Shown: positions 10,357-21,586, numbered from the stretch's first letter. The stretch: DNA of 64,000 nucleotides from Shewanella olleyana (GCF_023283825.1 NZ_JAKILD010000021.1:1-64000), one strand, 5' to 3'. Translations and numbers: made by a program. The notes: a model not told the origin generated them from the letters alone.

Positions 10357-11384
10357 GTCTGCAGTTCTATATGGGCTAGACGTCGGTGCGCATTAGGATC
10401 AAACAACAAACATAAATGGCTCATAGCAGTCCAATCTTCGATGCCATGTTGCTTAAGGTTCATTTCCATTTTTGATGCGAATGCTAGCATGTGTTCGATT
10501 TGGCTAAGGGTCAAACGTGTTAATGCCGCTTGGTATAAAGGCTTACGTTTATCCCAAATACGGTGTTGCTGCCACAGGCTGTTAAGTTGTGCGCCTTGCT
10601 CAACGGCAGTTTTAAGGCTTAATAGTACGTTTAACTCTTTAAACAGTGCCCACATCAAAATAGGCATAGCAGTGCCTTCGCCCTTGAGCTGCACTATCAT
10701 ATGTTGGGCATGTTTTTGATGATTGCCCAGTAACGCATCGGTCAGTTGAAATACCGTAAAGCGTGATTGGTCTTCAAAGTAATCGGTTAAATGGTCACTA
10801 TGAATGGGCTCATTGGGGCTTAATAATTGTAATAACTGTAATGCTTGCTCTGCAGCTAACAAGTTACCTTCAAACAAGTTAAACAGCATGGCTTTCGCAT
10901 CTATCTGCACGTGTAACTTGTAATGACTGATACGGTTATCTAACCAACGCTGAAACTGCTTACCTTCTGGCGTGGTACAGGGTAAATAAATACCAGCGGC
11001 ATCAAGGGTTTTAAACCACTTACTTTTAGTTTCGGCTGAAAGCTTAGGGCCATGAATTAACAAGATGATGTCTGGGTTTGGGTTTTGCATCATTGAAATA
11101 AATGCAGCAGAACCTTCGGCGCCAGGTTTAGCTTGGGGTAAGGTCAGCTCGATAATGCGACGGCTGGCAAATAAGCTCATTGATTGCCATTCTTGAATTA
11201 AATCATTCCAGCTAAAGCCAGTTTCTTGAGTTAAATGAACACGTTCATCAAAGCCATGTTTTTTTGCGGCCACTAAGATTTGGCTTTTACAGTTCTCAAT
11301 AAGCCAAGGATCATCACCGAATAAAAGGTAACAACCTTGAGGACTTTTAAGGTGTTGGCCTAGTTGATCAGGATAAACCCGCAT
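10353..11384 (-). CDS. holA: DNA polymerase III subunit delta
   Basis: Clamp-loader subunit that opens the beta sliding clamp. The sequence shows the HolA pattern: an N-terminal AAA+-like domain beginning [12 protein letters not shown], the [13 protein letters not shown] clamp-binding region, and a helical collar domain in the C-terminal third. At 343 residues it is of usual size. The ATG at 11384 overlaps the lptE stop as TGATG; a TTG one codon upstream is less likely. It is coupled to nadD downstream. Confidence 0.95.
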   Translation of the reverse strand: MRVYPDQLGQHLKSPQGCYLLFGDDPWLIENCKSQILVAAKKHGFDERVHLTQETGFSWNDLIQEWQSMSLFASRRIIELTLPQAKPGAEGSAAFISMMQNPNPDIILLIHGPKLSAETKSKWFKTLDAAGIYLPCTTPEGKQFQRWLDNRISHYKLHVQIDAKAMLFNLFEGNLLAAEQALQLLQLLSPNEPIHSDHLTDYFEDQSRFTVFQLTDALLGNHQKHAQHMIVQLKGEGTAMPILMWALFKELNVLLSLKTAVEQGAQLNSLWQQHRIWDKRKPLYQAALTRLTLSQIEHMLAFASKMEMNLKQHGIEDWTAMSHLCLLFDPNAHRRLAHIELQT

Positions 11385-11893
11385 CAATTCACCTCGATTG
11401 AGGCCAGAGTTTGAATAATATTGTCAGCTGCTTGTATGCGCATTTCTTTTACCAACATATCCATTTCACGGCTTTTAGCCAGTGCTGTACGAGGATCGTC
11501 TTGGTAATCACGACGAATTTCAGTTTGGAATGACTGTGGCTCTGATCCTGGTAAGGTCACTGAATAATTGACCAGATAAATAAGCTCGTACTCTGCAACG
11601 TTACCCGTTGGGTATAAAGACAAAGTGGCACGTTCAAGAGAGTCATTAACCAGTCTTAAAGTCGCTGTGGTATCAGATGCAGGGACTGTAGAAATAGCGT
11701 GAATTCGTAATCGATCGTTAACCAAACGAGAAAGTTCACTGTATTGATCGTTAGTGCTTAAGTGTAACTCTTCAAGCTCTGCTGGTATTGAATAACTGCG
11801 TTGTAATTTAAAGCCGCAACCTGCAGTGGTTAGAATAACCAGCGCCATCATTGCCAAGCTAATGCGTTTTATTAGCATCACTGTTATTGGCAT
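11384..11893 (-). CDS. lptE: LPS-assembly lipoprotein LptE
   Basis: Outer-membrane lipoprotein that plugs the LptD barrel and helps insert lipopolysaccharide in the outer leaflet. The lipobox is TTAGC, immediately followed by GFKLQRSY, a typical LptE start of the mature protein. The remaining 140 residues match the alternating strands of the family. A second in-frame ATG at 11878 is an alternative start, since the purine-rich AAAAGG directly abuts the first ATG. It is the first gene after leuS and is coupled to holA. Confidence 0.93.
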   Translation of the reverse strand: MPITVMLIKRISLAMMALVILTTAGCGFKLQRSYSIPAELEELHLSTNDQYSELSRLVNDRLRIHAISTVPASDTTATLRLVNDSLERATLSLYPTGNVAEYELIYLVNYSVTLPGSEPQSFQTEIRRDYQDDPRTALAKSREMDMLVKEMRIQAADNIIQTLASIEVN

Positions 11894-11963
11894 CCTTTTA
11901 CTTAAGTTTTAAATTGAAATTAATTGCTTTTGCAACCCTGAGAATAGATTACAGGGAAATAAG

Positions 11964-11991
11964 TAAGGTTGCTAATTAATAGCAACCTTAC
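11964..11991 (-). terminator. Hairpin between leuS and lptE
   Basis: TAAGGTTGCT and AGCAACCTTA form a perfect 10-bp stem about 70 bases after the leuS stop. The T-rich tail on the minus strand is interrupted, so this may be a leaky terminator that lets leuS transcripts continue into lptE. Confidence 0.5.
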
Positions 11992-12060
11992 AGTTTACTT
12001 AAGCAATTTGTTGAGCATTAATCATTACCTTAAAGATAATGATAAATACATCAGTACCGT

Positions 12061-14640
12061 TTACTTAGCAACGATATTTAATAGCTTACCAGGAACGTAA
12101 ATCACTTTACGTACTGTTACACCATCAACAAACTTCTGCACGTTTTCATCGGCTAAACCGAGCGCTTCAACTTCTTCTTTAGAAGCATCTGCAGCAACAG
12201 TGATTTTAGCGCGAAGTTTACCGTTTACTTGAACGATGATGAGCTTGCTGTCTTCAACCAATGCTGATTCATCAACCGTTGGCCATAAGCTATCTTCGAT
12301 ATCTGTCGTGTTACCTAATGCAGTCCACAAACTAAAGCTAGTGTGCGGAATGATTGGGTAAAGTAAACGCGTTACGGCAGTTAATGCTTCTTGCATCAGG
12401 GCACGGTCTTGCTCGTTGGCAGACGGCGCTTTTTGCAATTTGTTCATTAATTCCATGATTGCAGCAATCGCAGTGTTGAACATTTGACGACGCTCAATGT
12501 CATCGCTGACTTTTGCAATGGTTTTATGTAGTTCACGGCGTAGTGCTTTTTGATTGTTGTCTAGTGCTTTAGGGTCTAATGCAACCACTTCGCCTTGGGC
12601 AACATGATCATGTGCAGTTTTCCAGAAACGCTTAATGAAACGGTGCGCACCTTCAACACTTGATTCTTGCCATTCAAGCGTTAATTCAGGCGGCGCTGCA
12701 AACATCATGAATAAACGTACGGTGTCTGCACCATATTTATCAACCATTTCTTGTGGGTCAATACCGTTATTCTTAGACTTAGACATTTTGCTCATGCCAG
12801 TGTAAACCACTTCATGACCTTCATTGTCTACTGCTTTGACTACACGGCCTTTGTCATCTGTTTCTTGAACAGTCACATCAGCAGGTGAAACCCAAACACG
12901 TGCGCCTTTCTCGTTGTTATAGTAATAAGCATCAGCTAGAACCATACCTTGAGTTAATAAGCGTTTTGCAGGTTCATCAGAGTCAACTAAACCAATATCA
13001 CGTAGCAACTTATGGAAGAAGCGGAAGTACAGTAAGTGCATACAAGCATGCTCAATACCACCAATGTATTGATCCACTGGCAACCAGTAGTTTGCTTTAG
13101 CAGGATCAAGCATTTGATCTGCGTGCGGGCTACAGTAACGCGCGTAGTACCAAGAAGATTCCATAAAGGTATCAAACGTATCTGTTTCGCGAAGAGCGCT
13201 CTGACCGTTAACTTCGGTTTTAGCCCATTCTTTGTCTGCTTTGATTGGGCTTTGAATACCATCCATGACCACATCTTCAGGTAGGATAACCGGAAGTTGT
13301 TCAGCTGGAGTTGGCATAACAGTACCGTCTTCAAGGGTCACCATTGGAATTGGCGCGCCCCAGTAACGCTGACGAGATACCCCCCAGTCACGTAGACGGA
13401 AGTTTACTTGGCGCTTACCTTTGCCTTCAGCAGTCAGTTTGGCGTCAATGGCATCAAATGCTGCTTGGAAGTCAAGACCATCGAATTCAGCAGAGTTAAA
13501 TAGCACACCTTTATCGGTATATGCTGCTTCACTGATGTCTACTTCGCTGTCAGCTGGCTTAATCACAGCTTCAATAGCTAAGTTGTATTTCTTCGCGAAC
13601 TCGTAGTCACGTTGATCGTGAGCAGGTACAGACATGACTGCGCCAGTACCGTAGTTCATTAATACAAAGTTACCTACCCAAATTGGCACTTCTTTTCCAG
13701 TCAGTGGGTGAACGGCATTAAGACCAGTAGCAACACCTTTCTTTTCCATTACAGCCATAGCGGCTTCGGTAGTATCAACGTTTTTACATTCTTCGATGAA
13801 TGCCGCTAACTCAGGGTTGTTCTTGGCAGCTTGCTCAGCTAATGGATGACCACTTGCAATAGCAACATACGTGACGCCCATAACAGTATCTGGACGAGTG
13901 GTATAGATATCAAACGTGTCGTCGCTACCGGCAACATTAAAGGTCATTTCAATACCTTCACTGCGGCCAATCCAGTTACGTTGCATAGACTTAACCTGCT
14001 CAGGCCATTCGTCTAGCTTATCGATGTCATTTAACAGCTCTTCAGCGTAATCGGTGATTTTGATGAACCACTGAGGAATTTCTTTTTGAACCACCTCAGT
14101 GTCACAGCGCCAGCAGCAACCGTCTTGTACTTGCTCATTGGCGAGTACTGTTTCATCGTTTGGACACCAGTTTACTGACGCAGTCTTTTTGTAGACTAAG
14201 CCTTTTTCGTAAAGCTGAGTGAAGAACCATTGTTCCCACTGGTAGTACTCTGGCGTACATGTGGCGATTTCACGGCTCCAATCATAACCAAAACCTAATA
14301 ACTTAAGTTGGTTCTTCATGTAGTCGATATTTTCGTATGTCCACGGTGCTGGGGCAGTCTTATTATTGATTGCCGCATTTTCAGCAGGTAGGCCGAATGA
14401 GTCCCAACCAATAGGTTGTAATACATTTTTACCTTGCAAACGTTGGTAACGAGCAACAACATCACCTATGGTGTAGTTACGGACGTGTCCCATGTGAAGT
14501 CGGCCAGATGGATAAGGGAACATAGAGAGACAGTAAAATTTCTCTTTGTTTTCATCTTCTGTTACTTCGAAGGTTTTTTTGTCTTCCCAGTGCTTTTGCA
14601 CTAGGGCTTCAATTTCTGAGGGATTATATTGCTCTTGCAT
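12061..14640 (-). CDS. leuS: Leucyl-tRNA synthetase
   Basis: Class I aminoacyl-tRNA synthetase that charges tRNA-Leu. The HIGH motif is HMGH in [11 protein letters not shown] (about residue 49) and KMSKS is [11 protein letters not shown] (about residue 620). A large editing (CP1) domain lies between them, including the threonine-rich [12 protein letters not shown] segment, with zinc-site cysteines in CCWRCDTEV. At 859 residues it has the usual bacterial length. The ATG at 14640 was preferred over the TTG one codon before it; GGAATAGTTG precedes it. Confidence 0.97.
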   Translation of the reverse strand: MQEQYNPSEIEALVQKHWEDKKTFEVTEDENKEKFYCLSMFPYPSGRLHMGHVRNYTIGDVVARYQRLQGKNVLQPIGWDSFGLPAENAAINNKTAPAPWTYENIDYMKNQLKLLGFGYDWSREIATCTPEYYQWEQWFFTQLYEKGLVYKKTASVNWCPNDETVLANEQVQDGCCWRCDTEVVQKEIPQWFIKITDYAEELLNDIDKLDEWPEQVKSMQRNWIGRSEGIEMTFNVAGSDDTFDIYTTRPDTVMGVTYVAIASGHPLAEQAAKNNPELAAFIEECKNVDTTEAAMAVMEKKGVATGLNAVHPLTGKEVPIWVGNFVLMNYGTGAVMSVPAHDQRDYEFAKKYNLAIEAVIKPADSEVDISEAAYTDKGVLFNSAEFDGLDFQAAFDAIDAKLTAEGKGKRQVNFRLRDWGVSRQRYWGAPIPMVTLEDGTVMPTPAEQLPVILPEDVVMDGIQSPIKADKEWAKTEVNGQSALRETDTFDTFMESSWYYARYCSPHADQMLDPAKANYWLPVDQYIGGIEHACMHLLYFRFFHKLLRDIGLVDSDEPAKRLLTQGMVLADAYYYNNEKGARVWVSPADVTVQETDDKGRVVKAVDNEGHEVVYTGMSKMSKSKNNGIDPQEMVDKYGADTVRLFMMFAAPPELTLEWQESSVEGAHRFIKRFWKTAHDHVAQGEVVALDPKALDNNQKALRRELHKTIAKVSDDIERRQMFNTAIAAIMELMNKLQKAPSANEQDRALMQEALTAVTRLLYPIIPHTSFSLWTALGNTTDIEDSLWPTVDESALVEDSKLIIVQVNGKLRAKITVAADASKEEVEALGLADENVQKFVDGVTVRKVIYVPGKLLNIVAK

Positions 14641-14759
14641 CAACTATTCCGGCCTATGCCGCCCATTGTTTGATCTAACGCTAAAAAGCGCGAGTGAGAT
14701 CTGCATAGAATAAACTAGAAGTGATGCATTAAAAAGGTTCAGATGAAGGAGTATTTTTT

Positions 14760-15260
14760 ATGAGTGGACGAAGTTCAGCGTTATTAGCGCTTTATCACAC
14801 GCTTTTCGAGCAAGTTAAGCAGCTTTATGATGAAGATAACTCATTGACTGCAAAGGGGCTTTTTGCATCGGTTACCCAGTGTAAAGATTATTTGCAATTG
14901 AAGTCAGAAGCGAAAGCAGAAGAGCTCGCTTTAGTAGAAGAATTTTTAAAGCGTGACATTGCAAGTTACCTAAAAGACGAAAATGCCGATAATCTCAGTT
15001 ATAGCCCAACTGTGATTACCTTAGAAAACACCCTTTGGCATTGGTTAGGTGAAATTACTGACCGCAGCCAAGTTGAGTGGCATGAAATCGCCCAAGACTT
15101 TAAACATAAAGGTTTCTACATGGCTGGTGAGGTGATTAACCAAGGTAAAGTGATTTGTACTGAATGTAATCATGAAATGAATATTGAGTTTCCGAGCTTA
15201 ATTCCTGATTGCCCTCAATGTGACAATGAAATGTTTACCCGAGAAGCGCTAACGCCATAA
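14760..15260 (+). CDS. ybeL: Zinc ribbon-containing protein, YbeL/DUF1451 family
   Basis: A 166-residue cytoplasmic protein with a helical N-terminal two-thirds and a C-terminal zinc ribbon formed by CTECNHEM and CPQCDNEM (two CxxC pairs about 21 residues apart). The family's function is not known. It diverges from leuS, as ybeL does in E. coli. An AAGGAG sequence lies nine bases before the ATG, so the start is clear. Confidence 0.9.
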   Translation: MSGRSSALLALYHTLFEQVKQLYDEDNSLTAKGLFASVTQCKDYLQLKSEAKAEELALVEEFLKRDIASYLKDENADNLSYSPTVITLENTLWHWLGEITDRSQVEWHEIAQDFKHKGFYMAGEVINQGKVICTECNHEMNIEFPSLIPDCPQCDNEMFTREALTP

Positions 15261-15421
15261 AGTGCAGCTTATTCCAAACAAATAACAGCCAGGTTTTAGA
15301 GATTGTTTGAGAAAGCAACTATGCTAGCTGACTTAAGTGGCATAGTGTTTTATGGCTTAATTTTATGAAAGAGTGATTTATGGACAAATATTTTATGGAT
15401 TAAGTGTGTTAAAAGAGCATA

Positions 15422-15916
15422 TTAGCAACCCGTGGTACTAACTTCGTATGTTGGCGGGTTAGTTTCGCTACTGGCCTGAGTGTACAAAAAATAACAGTTG
15501 TCATTACGCACTTCACCATCGTCATCCAGATCATAACCAATATAAGTTTCAGGTGCGCCTCGGTATTGGATTTCCCAATCGTCCATCGACACAATCCATT
15601 TTTCGATATCAGTATTATCAAGATAGCCGTTTATTAAACGGGTATTGAAACTGCCATCGCCTTCTAAATCGATATCGGTTAAATCATCACGACCTGAGAC
15701 ACTTCGGGTAGAAATACTGGTCATTTGCGTGCGGGCATAAACGAGGGTATTAGCTGCTTTAACGCTGCTTTGTAATTGTGATAATGCGTTAATACGGGCT
15801 TCAGTGGCAAAATTGATGAACTTCGGTGCAGCAATAATGGCTATGATGGTCAAAATGATAATGACCACCACAAGCTCTATTAAGGTAAAACCTTGATTAA
15901 ATCGTTTCAAACTCAA
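15422..15916 (-). CDS. Type IV pilin-like protein (prepilin-type N-terminal motif)
   Basis: The N-terminus MSLKRFNQG followed by FTLIELVVVIIILTIIAIIA is a textbook prepilin: PilD would cleave after the glycine, methylate the phenylalanine, and the helix would pack in a pilus or pseudopilus core. The glutamate at mature position 5 is present. The globular part is short, acidic (DLEGDGSFN, YDLDDDGE) and ends in a cysteine pair that could form a disulfide loop. The likely start is a TTG that overlaps the lnt stop as TTGA. No other pilus gene is nearby, so it looks like an orphan minor pilin, perhaps of the MSHA type. Confidence 0.8.
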   Translation of the reverse strand: MSLKRFNQGFTLIELVVVIIILTIIAIIAAPKFINFATEARINALSQLQSSVKAANTLVYARTQMTSISTRSVSGRDDLTDIDLEGDGSFNTRLINGYLDNTDIEKWIVSMDDWEIQYRGAPETYIGYDLDDDGEVRNDNCYFLYTQASSETNPPTYEVSTTGC

Positions 15917-17484
15917 TTACGTTGGCCTTTTTTCCAAAGAATGATTTGTTGAATTAACCCTATCAAAAACAATAAACCACAGAGAAGTAGTAATGGCGTT
16001 TGGCCAATATGTTTAAACCAAGTTTCACCGTCGTATAAAGGTATATCGGCAACGAGTACCCCTTCTTGAAATTGAGGGATTTGATGCGTTATACGGCCAT
16101 GTATATCGACGACGGCAGTGACGCCATTGTTGGTTGCTCGAACCAATGGACGGCCTAATTCAATTGAGCGCATTTGGGCTATTTCCATGTGTTGCAATGG
16201 ACCAATTGAATCGCCAAACCAAGCGTCATTTGAAACCGTTAACAGTAAATCAGTCTCTTTATCAACATTAGCACGCAATTGTTCAGGAAACACAATTTCG
16301 TAGCACAATGCAGGGGCAATTTGATAGCCCATGGCATTTAAGTTTTGCTGCTGGAAAGCTCCGCGAGCAAAAGAGGACATCGGTAAATTAAAAAATGGCG
16401 CTAAGGGTCTTAACAGGCTTTCAAAGGGAACAAATTCGCCAATAGGCAGTAGGTGATGTTTCTTGTAATCATTAATGCCATTGCCTTGATAGTCACCTTG
16501 GGGCTGCACTGATTCATCTGCATTACCCAGCACAATAAGCGAGTTATAAAATTCTTGCTGCTGTAGACTGATAATACCTGTGATGATGGCGCTGTCATTC
16601 ATGTTCGCCACTTTGTCGGTGTTATGTAAAAAGTCACCCACCATTGACTCTGGCGCGGGCACTGCAGCTTCTGGCCAAACAACGATATCAGCATCAAAAT
16701 TTGGACGACTTAGGTCCATATATTTTAGCAGTGTTGGCCATAGTGCATCTGGCTCCCACTTCATGCTTTGTTCGATATTTCCCTGAACTAAAGCGACCTT
16801 TACAGTTTCGCCGCGCGGGGTAATGTCAGAAATTAAAGGTGCAACCACAGTCGCCAAGATAATTGAGGCTGTGATGACTGCAGCGCTAATAAAGCGTTTC
16901 TTTAACACTAAAACGATGCTGCCACAAAACAGAGCGATGAGATAACTTAATCCTAGCGCGCCAATAACACTGCCAAGTTCAGAAATCGGTCCTTGGGTTT
17001 GACTGTAGCCAGCCCACAGCCAAGGAAATCCTGTTAATACCCAACCACGCATCCACTCGGTTAGCACCCAAAGAGCAGGGAATAAACCAAGATATTGGAA
17101 GGCGCTATGCCAGTGTTTAAAGTGGGGGAATTGACTGAGCTTAGCGGTGAGGTAACCCGCTAAAGCAGGATAAAGGGCTAAATATAATGCTAACAAGCCC
17201 ATCAGTCCCATTGACACAATTAGCGGTAACCCGCCAAAAGTATCAATGCTGACATGTACCCAGCTGATGCCAAATGCAAAACAACCAAAACCGAAACTTA
17301 GCCAATGAAAGAAGTTCTCTTTCGGGGTTAAGTGTCGGCTTTGATAGAGCACAAATATCATTGCCGCAGGGTAAAACGCCCAAATTGCGTAAGGAGCAAA
17401 GGCGAGAGTAGTACTTGCGCCCGCAGCAAAAGCCGTCACCATCTTTATCAGTGATGACTTAGTGATATTGAGTTTTTTAAGCAC
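15913..17484 (-). CDS. lnt: Apolipoprotein N-acyltransferase
   Basis: Inner-membrane enzyme adding the third acyl chain to lipoproteins. Several membrane segments precede a nitrilase-like periplasmic domain with the catalytic Glu (VVWPEAAVPAP), Lys (HHLLPIGEFVPFE) and Cys (PALCYEIVFPEQ). I chose a GTG start at 17484, four bases after the corC stop, giving 523 residues, which suits the family. The ATG at 17535 would overlap corC by 47 bases and add an atypical N-terminus. It makes lipoproteins competent for sorting by LolB, also encoded in this window. Confidence 0.94.
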   Translation of the reverse strand: MLKKLNITKSSLIKMVTAFAAGASTTLAFAPYAIWAFYPAAMIFVLYQSRHLTPKENFFHWLSFGFGCFAFGISWVHVSIDTFGGLPLIVSMGLMGLLALYLALYPALAGYLTAKLSQFPHFKHWHSAFQYLGLFPALWVLTEWMRGWVLTGFPWLWAGYSQTQGPISELGSVIGALGLSYLIALFCGSIVLVLKKRFISAAVITASIILATVVAPLISDITPRGETVKVALVQGNIEQSMKWEPDALWPTLLKYMDLSRPNFDADIVVWPEAAVPAPESMVGDFLHNTDKVANMNDSAIITGIISLQQQEFYNSLIVLGNADESVQPQGDYQGNGINDYKKHHLLPIGEFVPFESLLRPLAPFFNLPMSSFARGAFQQQNLNAMGYQIAPALCYEIVFPEQLRANVDKETDLLLTVSNDAWFGDSIGPLQHMEIAQMRSIELGRPLVRATNNGVTAVVDIHGRITHQIPQFQEGVLVADIPLYDGETWFKHIGQTPLLLLCGLLFLIGLIQQIILWKKGQRN

Positions 17485-17488
17485 AGTG

Positions 17489-18367
17489 TTAGTCGTCGTT
17501 ATCTTCTTGAAGTTTAGGATCAGGTAACTTAACACTCAGTTGAATCAAACGTCTTGTATCAGCGTTAGTGACTTTAAATTCGATATTATCGATTAGGACA
17601 CTTTCGTTACGCTCTGGTAAATGACCAAAGGCGTGTGACACTAAGCCGCCAACAGTATCAAATTCTTCATCGCTGAAGTTGGTACCACAAGCTTCGTTAA
17701 ATTCATCAATAGGTGTACGTGCTTTAATCATAAACACGGTGTTACTGATCTTTTTGATTTCCGTATCTTCTACTGAGCTATGGTCGAACTCATCTTCAAT
17801 TTCACCGACGATTTCTTCCAAGATATCTTCAATAGTAACAAGACCGGATACCCCACCATATTCATCGACCACGATGGCCATATGATATCGCTGGGAGCGG
17901 AATTCTTTGAGTAGCACATCGACGCGTTTGCTTTCTGGGACGACTACAGCAGGTCTAATAACTTGATGTAGCGAGAAAGGTTGGTCTGATTGCTTGAAGC
18001 CATACTTCAGTAAGTCTTTTGCAAGCAAAATACCTTCGATATGGTCTTTGTCTTCGTTTACTACAGGGAAACGAGAGTGAGCTGACTCGATTACTGTTTC
18101 TAGTAATTCTTCAACGGTACTGTCGATTTGTAGTGTGACTATTTGGCTACGAGGGATCATGATATCGCGAACGCGTAATCCTGATACTTCTAATACGCCA
18201 TTCATCATTTCGCGAGTATCTTCAGTAATTAAGTCGCGCTCTTCAGCGCCCGCAATTACTTCAACAAGATCTTCGCGATTTTGAGGTTCGCCCTGAAACA
18301 ACTGACCTATTTTGTCAATCCAGTTTTTTTTACGGGCGTTGGTACTCGGTGGGATGTCGTCACTCAT
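17489..18367 (-). CDS. corC: CorC/HlyC family CBS-domain protein (YbeX)
   Basis: Cytoplasmic CBS-domain protein, traditionally linked to magnesium and cobalt efflux and more recently to ribosome-related functions. Two CBS domains occupy about residues 70-190 (starting at VRDIMIPRSQIVTL) and a CorC_HlyC transporter-associated domain follows (DEFNEACGTNFSDEEFDTVGG). No membrane segment is present, as expected for the YbeX branch. It is downstream of ybeY and upstream of lnt, the same order as in E. coli. Confidence 0.93.
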   Translation of the reverse strand: MSDDIPPSTNARKKNWIDKIGQLFQGEPQNREDLVEVIAGAEERDLITEDTREMMNGVLEVSGLRVRDIMIPRSQIVTLQIDSTVEELLETVIESAHSRFPVVNEDKDHIEGILLAKDLLKYGFKQSDQPFSLHQVIRPAVVVPESKRVDVLLKEFRSQRYHMAIVVDEYGGVSGLVTIEDILEEIVGEIEDEFDHSSVEDTEIKKISNTVFMIKARTPIDEFNEACGTNFSDEEFDTVGGLVSHAFGHLPERNESVLIDNIEFKVTNADTRRLIQLSVKLPDPKLQEDNDD

Positions 18368-18417
18368 AATATTTTACTAAATCATTGGAAGCATGTTCAT
18401 GCAATCCTTTGACTTAT

Positions 18418-18942
18418 TTATGCTTCCTTATACGGATTTGAAAAACCTAAGCCTTCAATGAGTTGAGTCTCTAATGACTCCATTTCGTCAGCTTCGTTGT
18501 CGATAATATGGTCATAACCTAGCAAATGCAAGCAGCCGTGTATAACCATGTGGGCCCAATGTGCAACAAGGGGCTTATTCTGTTGTTTTGCTTCGAGTTC
18601 TACGACTTCAGCAGCAATGATTAAATCACCTAAAAGTGGTAATTCGATTCCTGGTGGCGCCTCGAATGGAAATGATAAAACATTGGTCGGTTTATCTTTT
18701 CCGCGGTAAGTATGGTTAAGCTGCTGACTTTCGCTATTTTCAACAATACGAATGGTCAGTTCAGCGGTATCCATAGTGTTACCTAGTGCTGTTTTAACCC
18801 ATAACTCAAACTCTTGCTCCGTTGGGAGTTGTTGTGGGTCATCTACAGCAATTTGTAAATCTAAGTCTAAATCGAGCTTTGAATTTAACTTTGAATTTAA
18901 CTTTGAATTTAGCTTAGCGTCCACATTGGCGTTAATTGTCAT
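18418..18942 (-). CDS. ybeY: Endoribonuclease/rRNA maturation factor YbeY
   Basis: Metalloprotein involved in 16S rRNA 3'-end maturation and ribosome quality control. The zinc-binding motif [11 protein letters not shown] is intact near residue 140, and TNVLSFPFE is also diagnostic. The start at 18942 overlaps the phoH (ybeZ) stop by 11 bases. Unusually, residues 5-25 are a low-complexity run of repeated LNSK and LD units encoded by a 12-bp DNA tandem repeat; this N-terminal extension is not part of the family fold. Confidence 0.94.
   Translation of the reverse strand: MTINANVDAKLNSKLNSKLNSKLDLDLDLQIAVDDPQQLPTEQEFELWVKTALGNTMDTAELTIRIVENSESQQLNHTYRGKDKPTNVLSFPFEAPPGIELPLLGDLIIAAEVVELEAKQQNKPLVAHWAHMVIHGCLHLLGYDHIIDNEADEMESLETQLIEGLGFSNPYKEA
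18878..18913. repeat. 12-bp in-frame tandem repeat within ybeY
   Basis: Three units of TTTGAATTTAAC (the last with one change) encode repeated Lys-Leu-Asn-Ser near the YbeY N-terminus. The unit length is a multiple of three, so copy-number change would keep the frame. Confidence 0.85.
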
Positions 18943-20023
18943 TATTAATGACTCCCACAGCTGTGACGTCGTCATTGCTCATTTGTTCATTAAATGCGTT
19001 TTGACGCTGCTTATATTGACGCTCTTTTTCTGCTTTTATGGCGCTTTCTTTGGAATCAAAGGCTTCATAAGCTTCAACAATGCGCGCGACAATCGGATGA
19101 CGTACAACATCTTGAGACATAAAGAAGTTAAAGCTGATGTCATTAACCTCGCTGAGCACTTCAATCGCTTGACGCAATCCCGACTTTTGACTGCGAGGCA
19201 AATCGATTTGAGTGATGTCACCAGTTATGACAGCTCTAGAGTTAAAACCTATACGAGTCAGGAACATTTTCATTTGTTCGACCGTGGTGTTTTGGCTTTC
19301 ATCTAAAATAACAAAGGCATCATTTAACGTTCGGCCACGCATGTATGCCAGCGGGGCGATTTCAATGATGTTGCGCTCTAGTAGTTTTTCAACTTTCTCA
19401 AAGCCGAGCATTTCAAACAATGCATCATAAAGTGGACGTAAATACGGGTCGACTTTTTGGCTTAAATCACCCGGTAAGAAACCGAGCTTTTCACCCGCTT
19501 CAACCGCAGGGCGAGTTAATAAAATACGTCTTACTTCTTGGCGCTCCAAAGCATCCACAGCAGCTGCTACGGCTAAGAAGGTTTTACCCGTACCAGCAGG
19601 TCCAATACCGAAGGTGATGTCATGTTTGGCAATATTAGCCACATAATTTGCTTGGTTTGGATTACGTGGCTTAATAATACCGCGCTTGGTTTTAATGTGC
19701 AGGGTGTCGTCTTCAGCAGAAGATTCAGCTTCAAGATTAATGACTTCTTGAATGGCTAAATGCACTCGTTCAGGCTCAAGATCAGGCGTACTGCCTTTAA
19801 TGGTCTGAGTCTCAATGTAGAGTTGCTTGAGTAAATTGTTGACGTTAAATGTATTACGAGGCAAACCAACAATTTTGAAGTGGTTGTTCTTGTGAACAAT
19901 CTCAACACCTAAACGGCGTTCAAGTTGCTTAATGTTGTCATCATAAGGACCACATAATGAGGCTATTCTTCGAGTCTCAGCAGGCTCGAGATACAAATTC
20001 ATGGTTGTAACTTTAGTGGACAA
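18932..20023 (-). CDS. ybeZ: PhoH-like ATPase YbeZ
   Basis: PhoH-family NTPase whose gene partners with ybeY; YbeZ and YbeY are known to interact physically. The Walker A motif is [11 protein letters not shown] (about residue 140), followed by [20 protein letters not shown] and the Walker B region [12 protein letters not shown]. The N-terminal part resembles a small RNA-binding domain. A TTG at 20023 with GGAG eight bases upstream is the probable start; the ATG seven codons later has no visible binding site. Confidence 0.93.
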   Translation of the reverse strand: MSTKVTTMNLYLEPAETRRIASLCGPYDDNIKQLERRLGVEIVHKNNHFKIVGLPRNTFNVNNLLKQLYIETQTIKGSTPDLEPERVHLAIQEVINLEAESSAEDDTLHIKTKRGIIKPRNPNQANYVANIAKHDITFGIGPAGTGKTFLAVAAAVDALERQEVRRILLTRPAVEAGEKLGFLPGDLSQKVDPYLRPLYDALFEMLGFEKVEKLLERNIIEIAPLAYMRGRTLNDAFVILDESQNTTVEQMKMFLTRIGFNSRAVITGDITQIDLPRSQKSGLRQAIEVLSEVNDISFNFFMSQDVVRHPIVARIVEAYEAFDSKESAIKAEKERQYKQRQNAFNEQMSNDDVTAVGVINNDN

Positions 20024-20101
20024 AAATATAGCTCCAAAAACGATATGTTAATTAACAACGTGTGTTGCTCTTAAAATACCACGGTATTAAGGCAAAAGCA
20101 C

Positions 20102-20130
20102 AATAAAGGCGGCTTATAGCCGCCTTTATT
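20102..20130 (-). terminator. Strong terminator downstream of miaB
   Basis: A perfect 12-bp stem (AATAAAGGCGGC with GCCGCCTTTATT) with a five-base loop lies 28 bases beyond the miaB stop. The stem ends are A/T-rich on both sides, so it could work in both directions. Confidence 0.75.
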
Positions 20131-20158
20131 AACTAAAATTTATCACTGATTTTAATCT

Positions 20159-21586
20159 TTAGTTAGGAGTAAACTGAGTTACACCTAGATCATCATCAGT
20201 TTTATGTTTAGCTAAAATATCTGACGGACGTAAGCTGCGGCGTAAATCCATTTCATCTTCAGCGCGAACAAATACGCCACGAAGTGAGTTGGTATATACA
20301 TCGACGATTTCAACGTCAACAAATCCGCCGATGCTCTTAGGGTTACCTTCGAAATTCACCACGCGGTTATTTTCAGTACGACCACGAAGCTCCATTGGAT
20401 TCTTTACAGAAGGACCTTCGACTAAAATACGCTGCACAGTCCCTAACATTTGACGGCTATAACGCATCGCTTGTTGGGTAATACGGTCTTGTAAAATCGC
20501 CAAACGCTGCTTCTTTTCTTCCATTGAAACATCATCAGGCAAGTCCGCTGCAGGTGTACCTGGGCGAGCACTGTAAATAAAGCTAAAGCTGTGATCGAAG
20601 CTTACATCTTCAATTAACTTCATGGTGTCTTCAAAGTCAGCTTTGCTTTCGCCTGGGAAGCCAATAATAAAGTCAGAGCTGATATGAATATCAGGACGAG
20701 CTTTACGTAAACGACGAATAATTGATTTGTACTCAATCGCCATATGGCCACGTTTCATATTGGTTAGGATGCGATCAGAACCCGACTGAACCGGTAAGTG
20801 CAAGAAGCTCACTAACTCTGGCGTGTCTTCATAAACATCAATGATGTCTTGTGAAAACTCAATAGGGTGACTGGTAGTGAAACGGATGCGGTCAATACCA
20901 TCAATTGAAGCAACTAAGCGAATGAGTTCAGCAAATGTGCAGATTTCATCATCGTGTGTTGGACCGCGGAATGCGTTGACGTTTTGACCTAAAAGGTTAA
21001 CTTCACGTACGCCTTGCTCAGCGAGTTGAGCGATTTCTAAAATCACATCATCTACTGGACGGCTAACTTCTTCACCACGAGTATAAGGTACAACACAGAA
21101 TGAGCAGTATTTACTGCAACCTTCCATAATTGACACGAATGCCGATGGACCATCAGCTTTTGGCTCTGGTAAACGGTCAAACTTTTCAATTTCAGGGAAG
21201 CTCACATCAATAACTGCTTTGTCGCCGTTATTAATTTGGGTGATCATTTCTGGCAAACGGTGCAAGGTTTGTGGACCAAAGATGATGTCGACACATTGGG
21301 CGCGCTCTTTAATCGCTTTACCTTCTTGTGAAGCAACACAGCCACCAACACCGATGACTAAATTAGGATTTTTATCTTTTAAGGTTTTCCAGCGTCCAAG
21401 CTGATGAAACACTTTTTCCTGTGCTTTTTCACGAATCGAGCATGTGTTAAGCAGCAGTACGTCTGCTTCTTCAGCATTCTCAGTCAAGGTGTAACCTTGA
21501 TAGTCGTCTAGCAAGTCAGCCATTTTAGATGAATCATACTCATTCATCTGACAGCCCCAGGTTTTTATGTGTAGTTTTTTACTCAT
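20159..21586 (-). CDS. miaB: tRNA-2-methylthio-N6-isopentenyladenosine synthase
   Basis: Radical-SAM methylthiotransferase that converts i6A37 to ms2i6A37 in tRNAs reading UNN codons. The N-terminal UPF0004 domain has its three cluster cysteines (WGCQMN, LNTCSIR, GGCVAS), the radical-SAM motif is CSKYCSFC, and a TRAM domain closes the protein. Starting at [15 protein letters not shown] (21586) gives 475 residues, the family norm; the frame extends eight codons further upstream. It is separated from ybeZ by a terminator. Confidence 0.96.
   Translation of the reverse strand: MSKKLHIKTWGCQMNEYDSSKMADLLDDYQGYTLTENAEEADVLLLNTCSIREKAQEKVFHQLGRWKTLKDKNPNLVIGVGGCVASQEGKAIKERAQCVDIIFGPQTLHRLPEMITQINNGDKAVIDVSFPEIEKFDRLPEPKADGPSAFVSIMEGCSKYCSFCVVPYTRGEEVSRPVDDVILEIAQLAEQGVREVNLLGQNVNAFRGPTHDDEICTFAELIRLVASIDGIDRIRFTTSHPIEFSQDIIDVYEDTPELVSFLHLPVQSGSDRILTNMKRGHMAIEYKSIIRRLRKARPDIHISSDFIIGFPGESKADFEDTMKLIEDVSFDHSFSFIYSARPGTPAADLPDDVSMEEKKQRLAILQDRITQQAMRYSRQMLGTVQRILVEGPSVKNPMELRGRTENNRVVNFEGNPKSIGGFVDVEIVDVYTNSLRGVFVRAEDEMDLRRSLRPSDILAKHKTDDDLGVTQFTPN

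Noticed and set aside
12885..13334. Long antisense frames within leuS
   Set aside because: They are shadows of the leuS reading frame, with no binding sites or recognisable domains.
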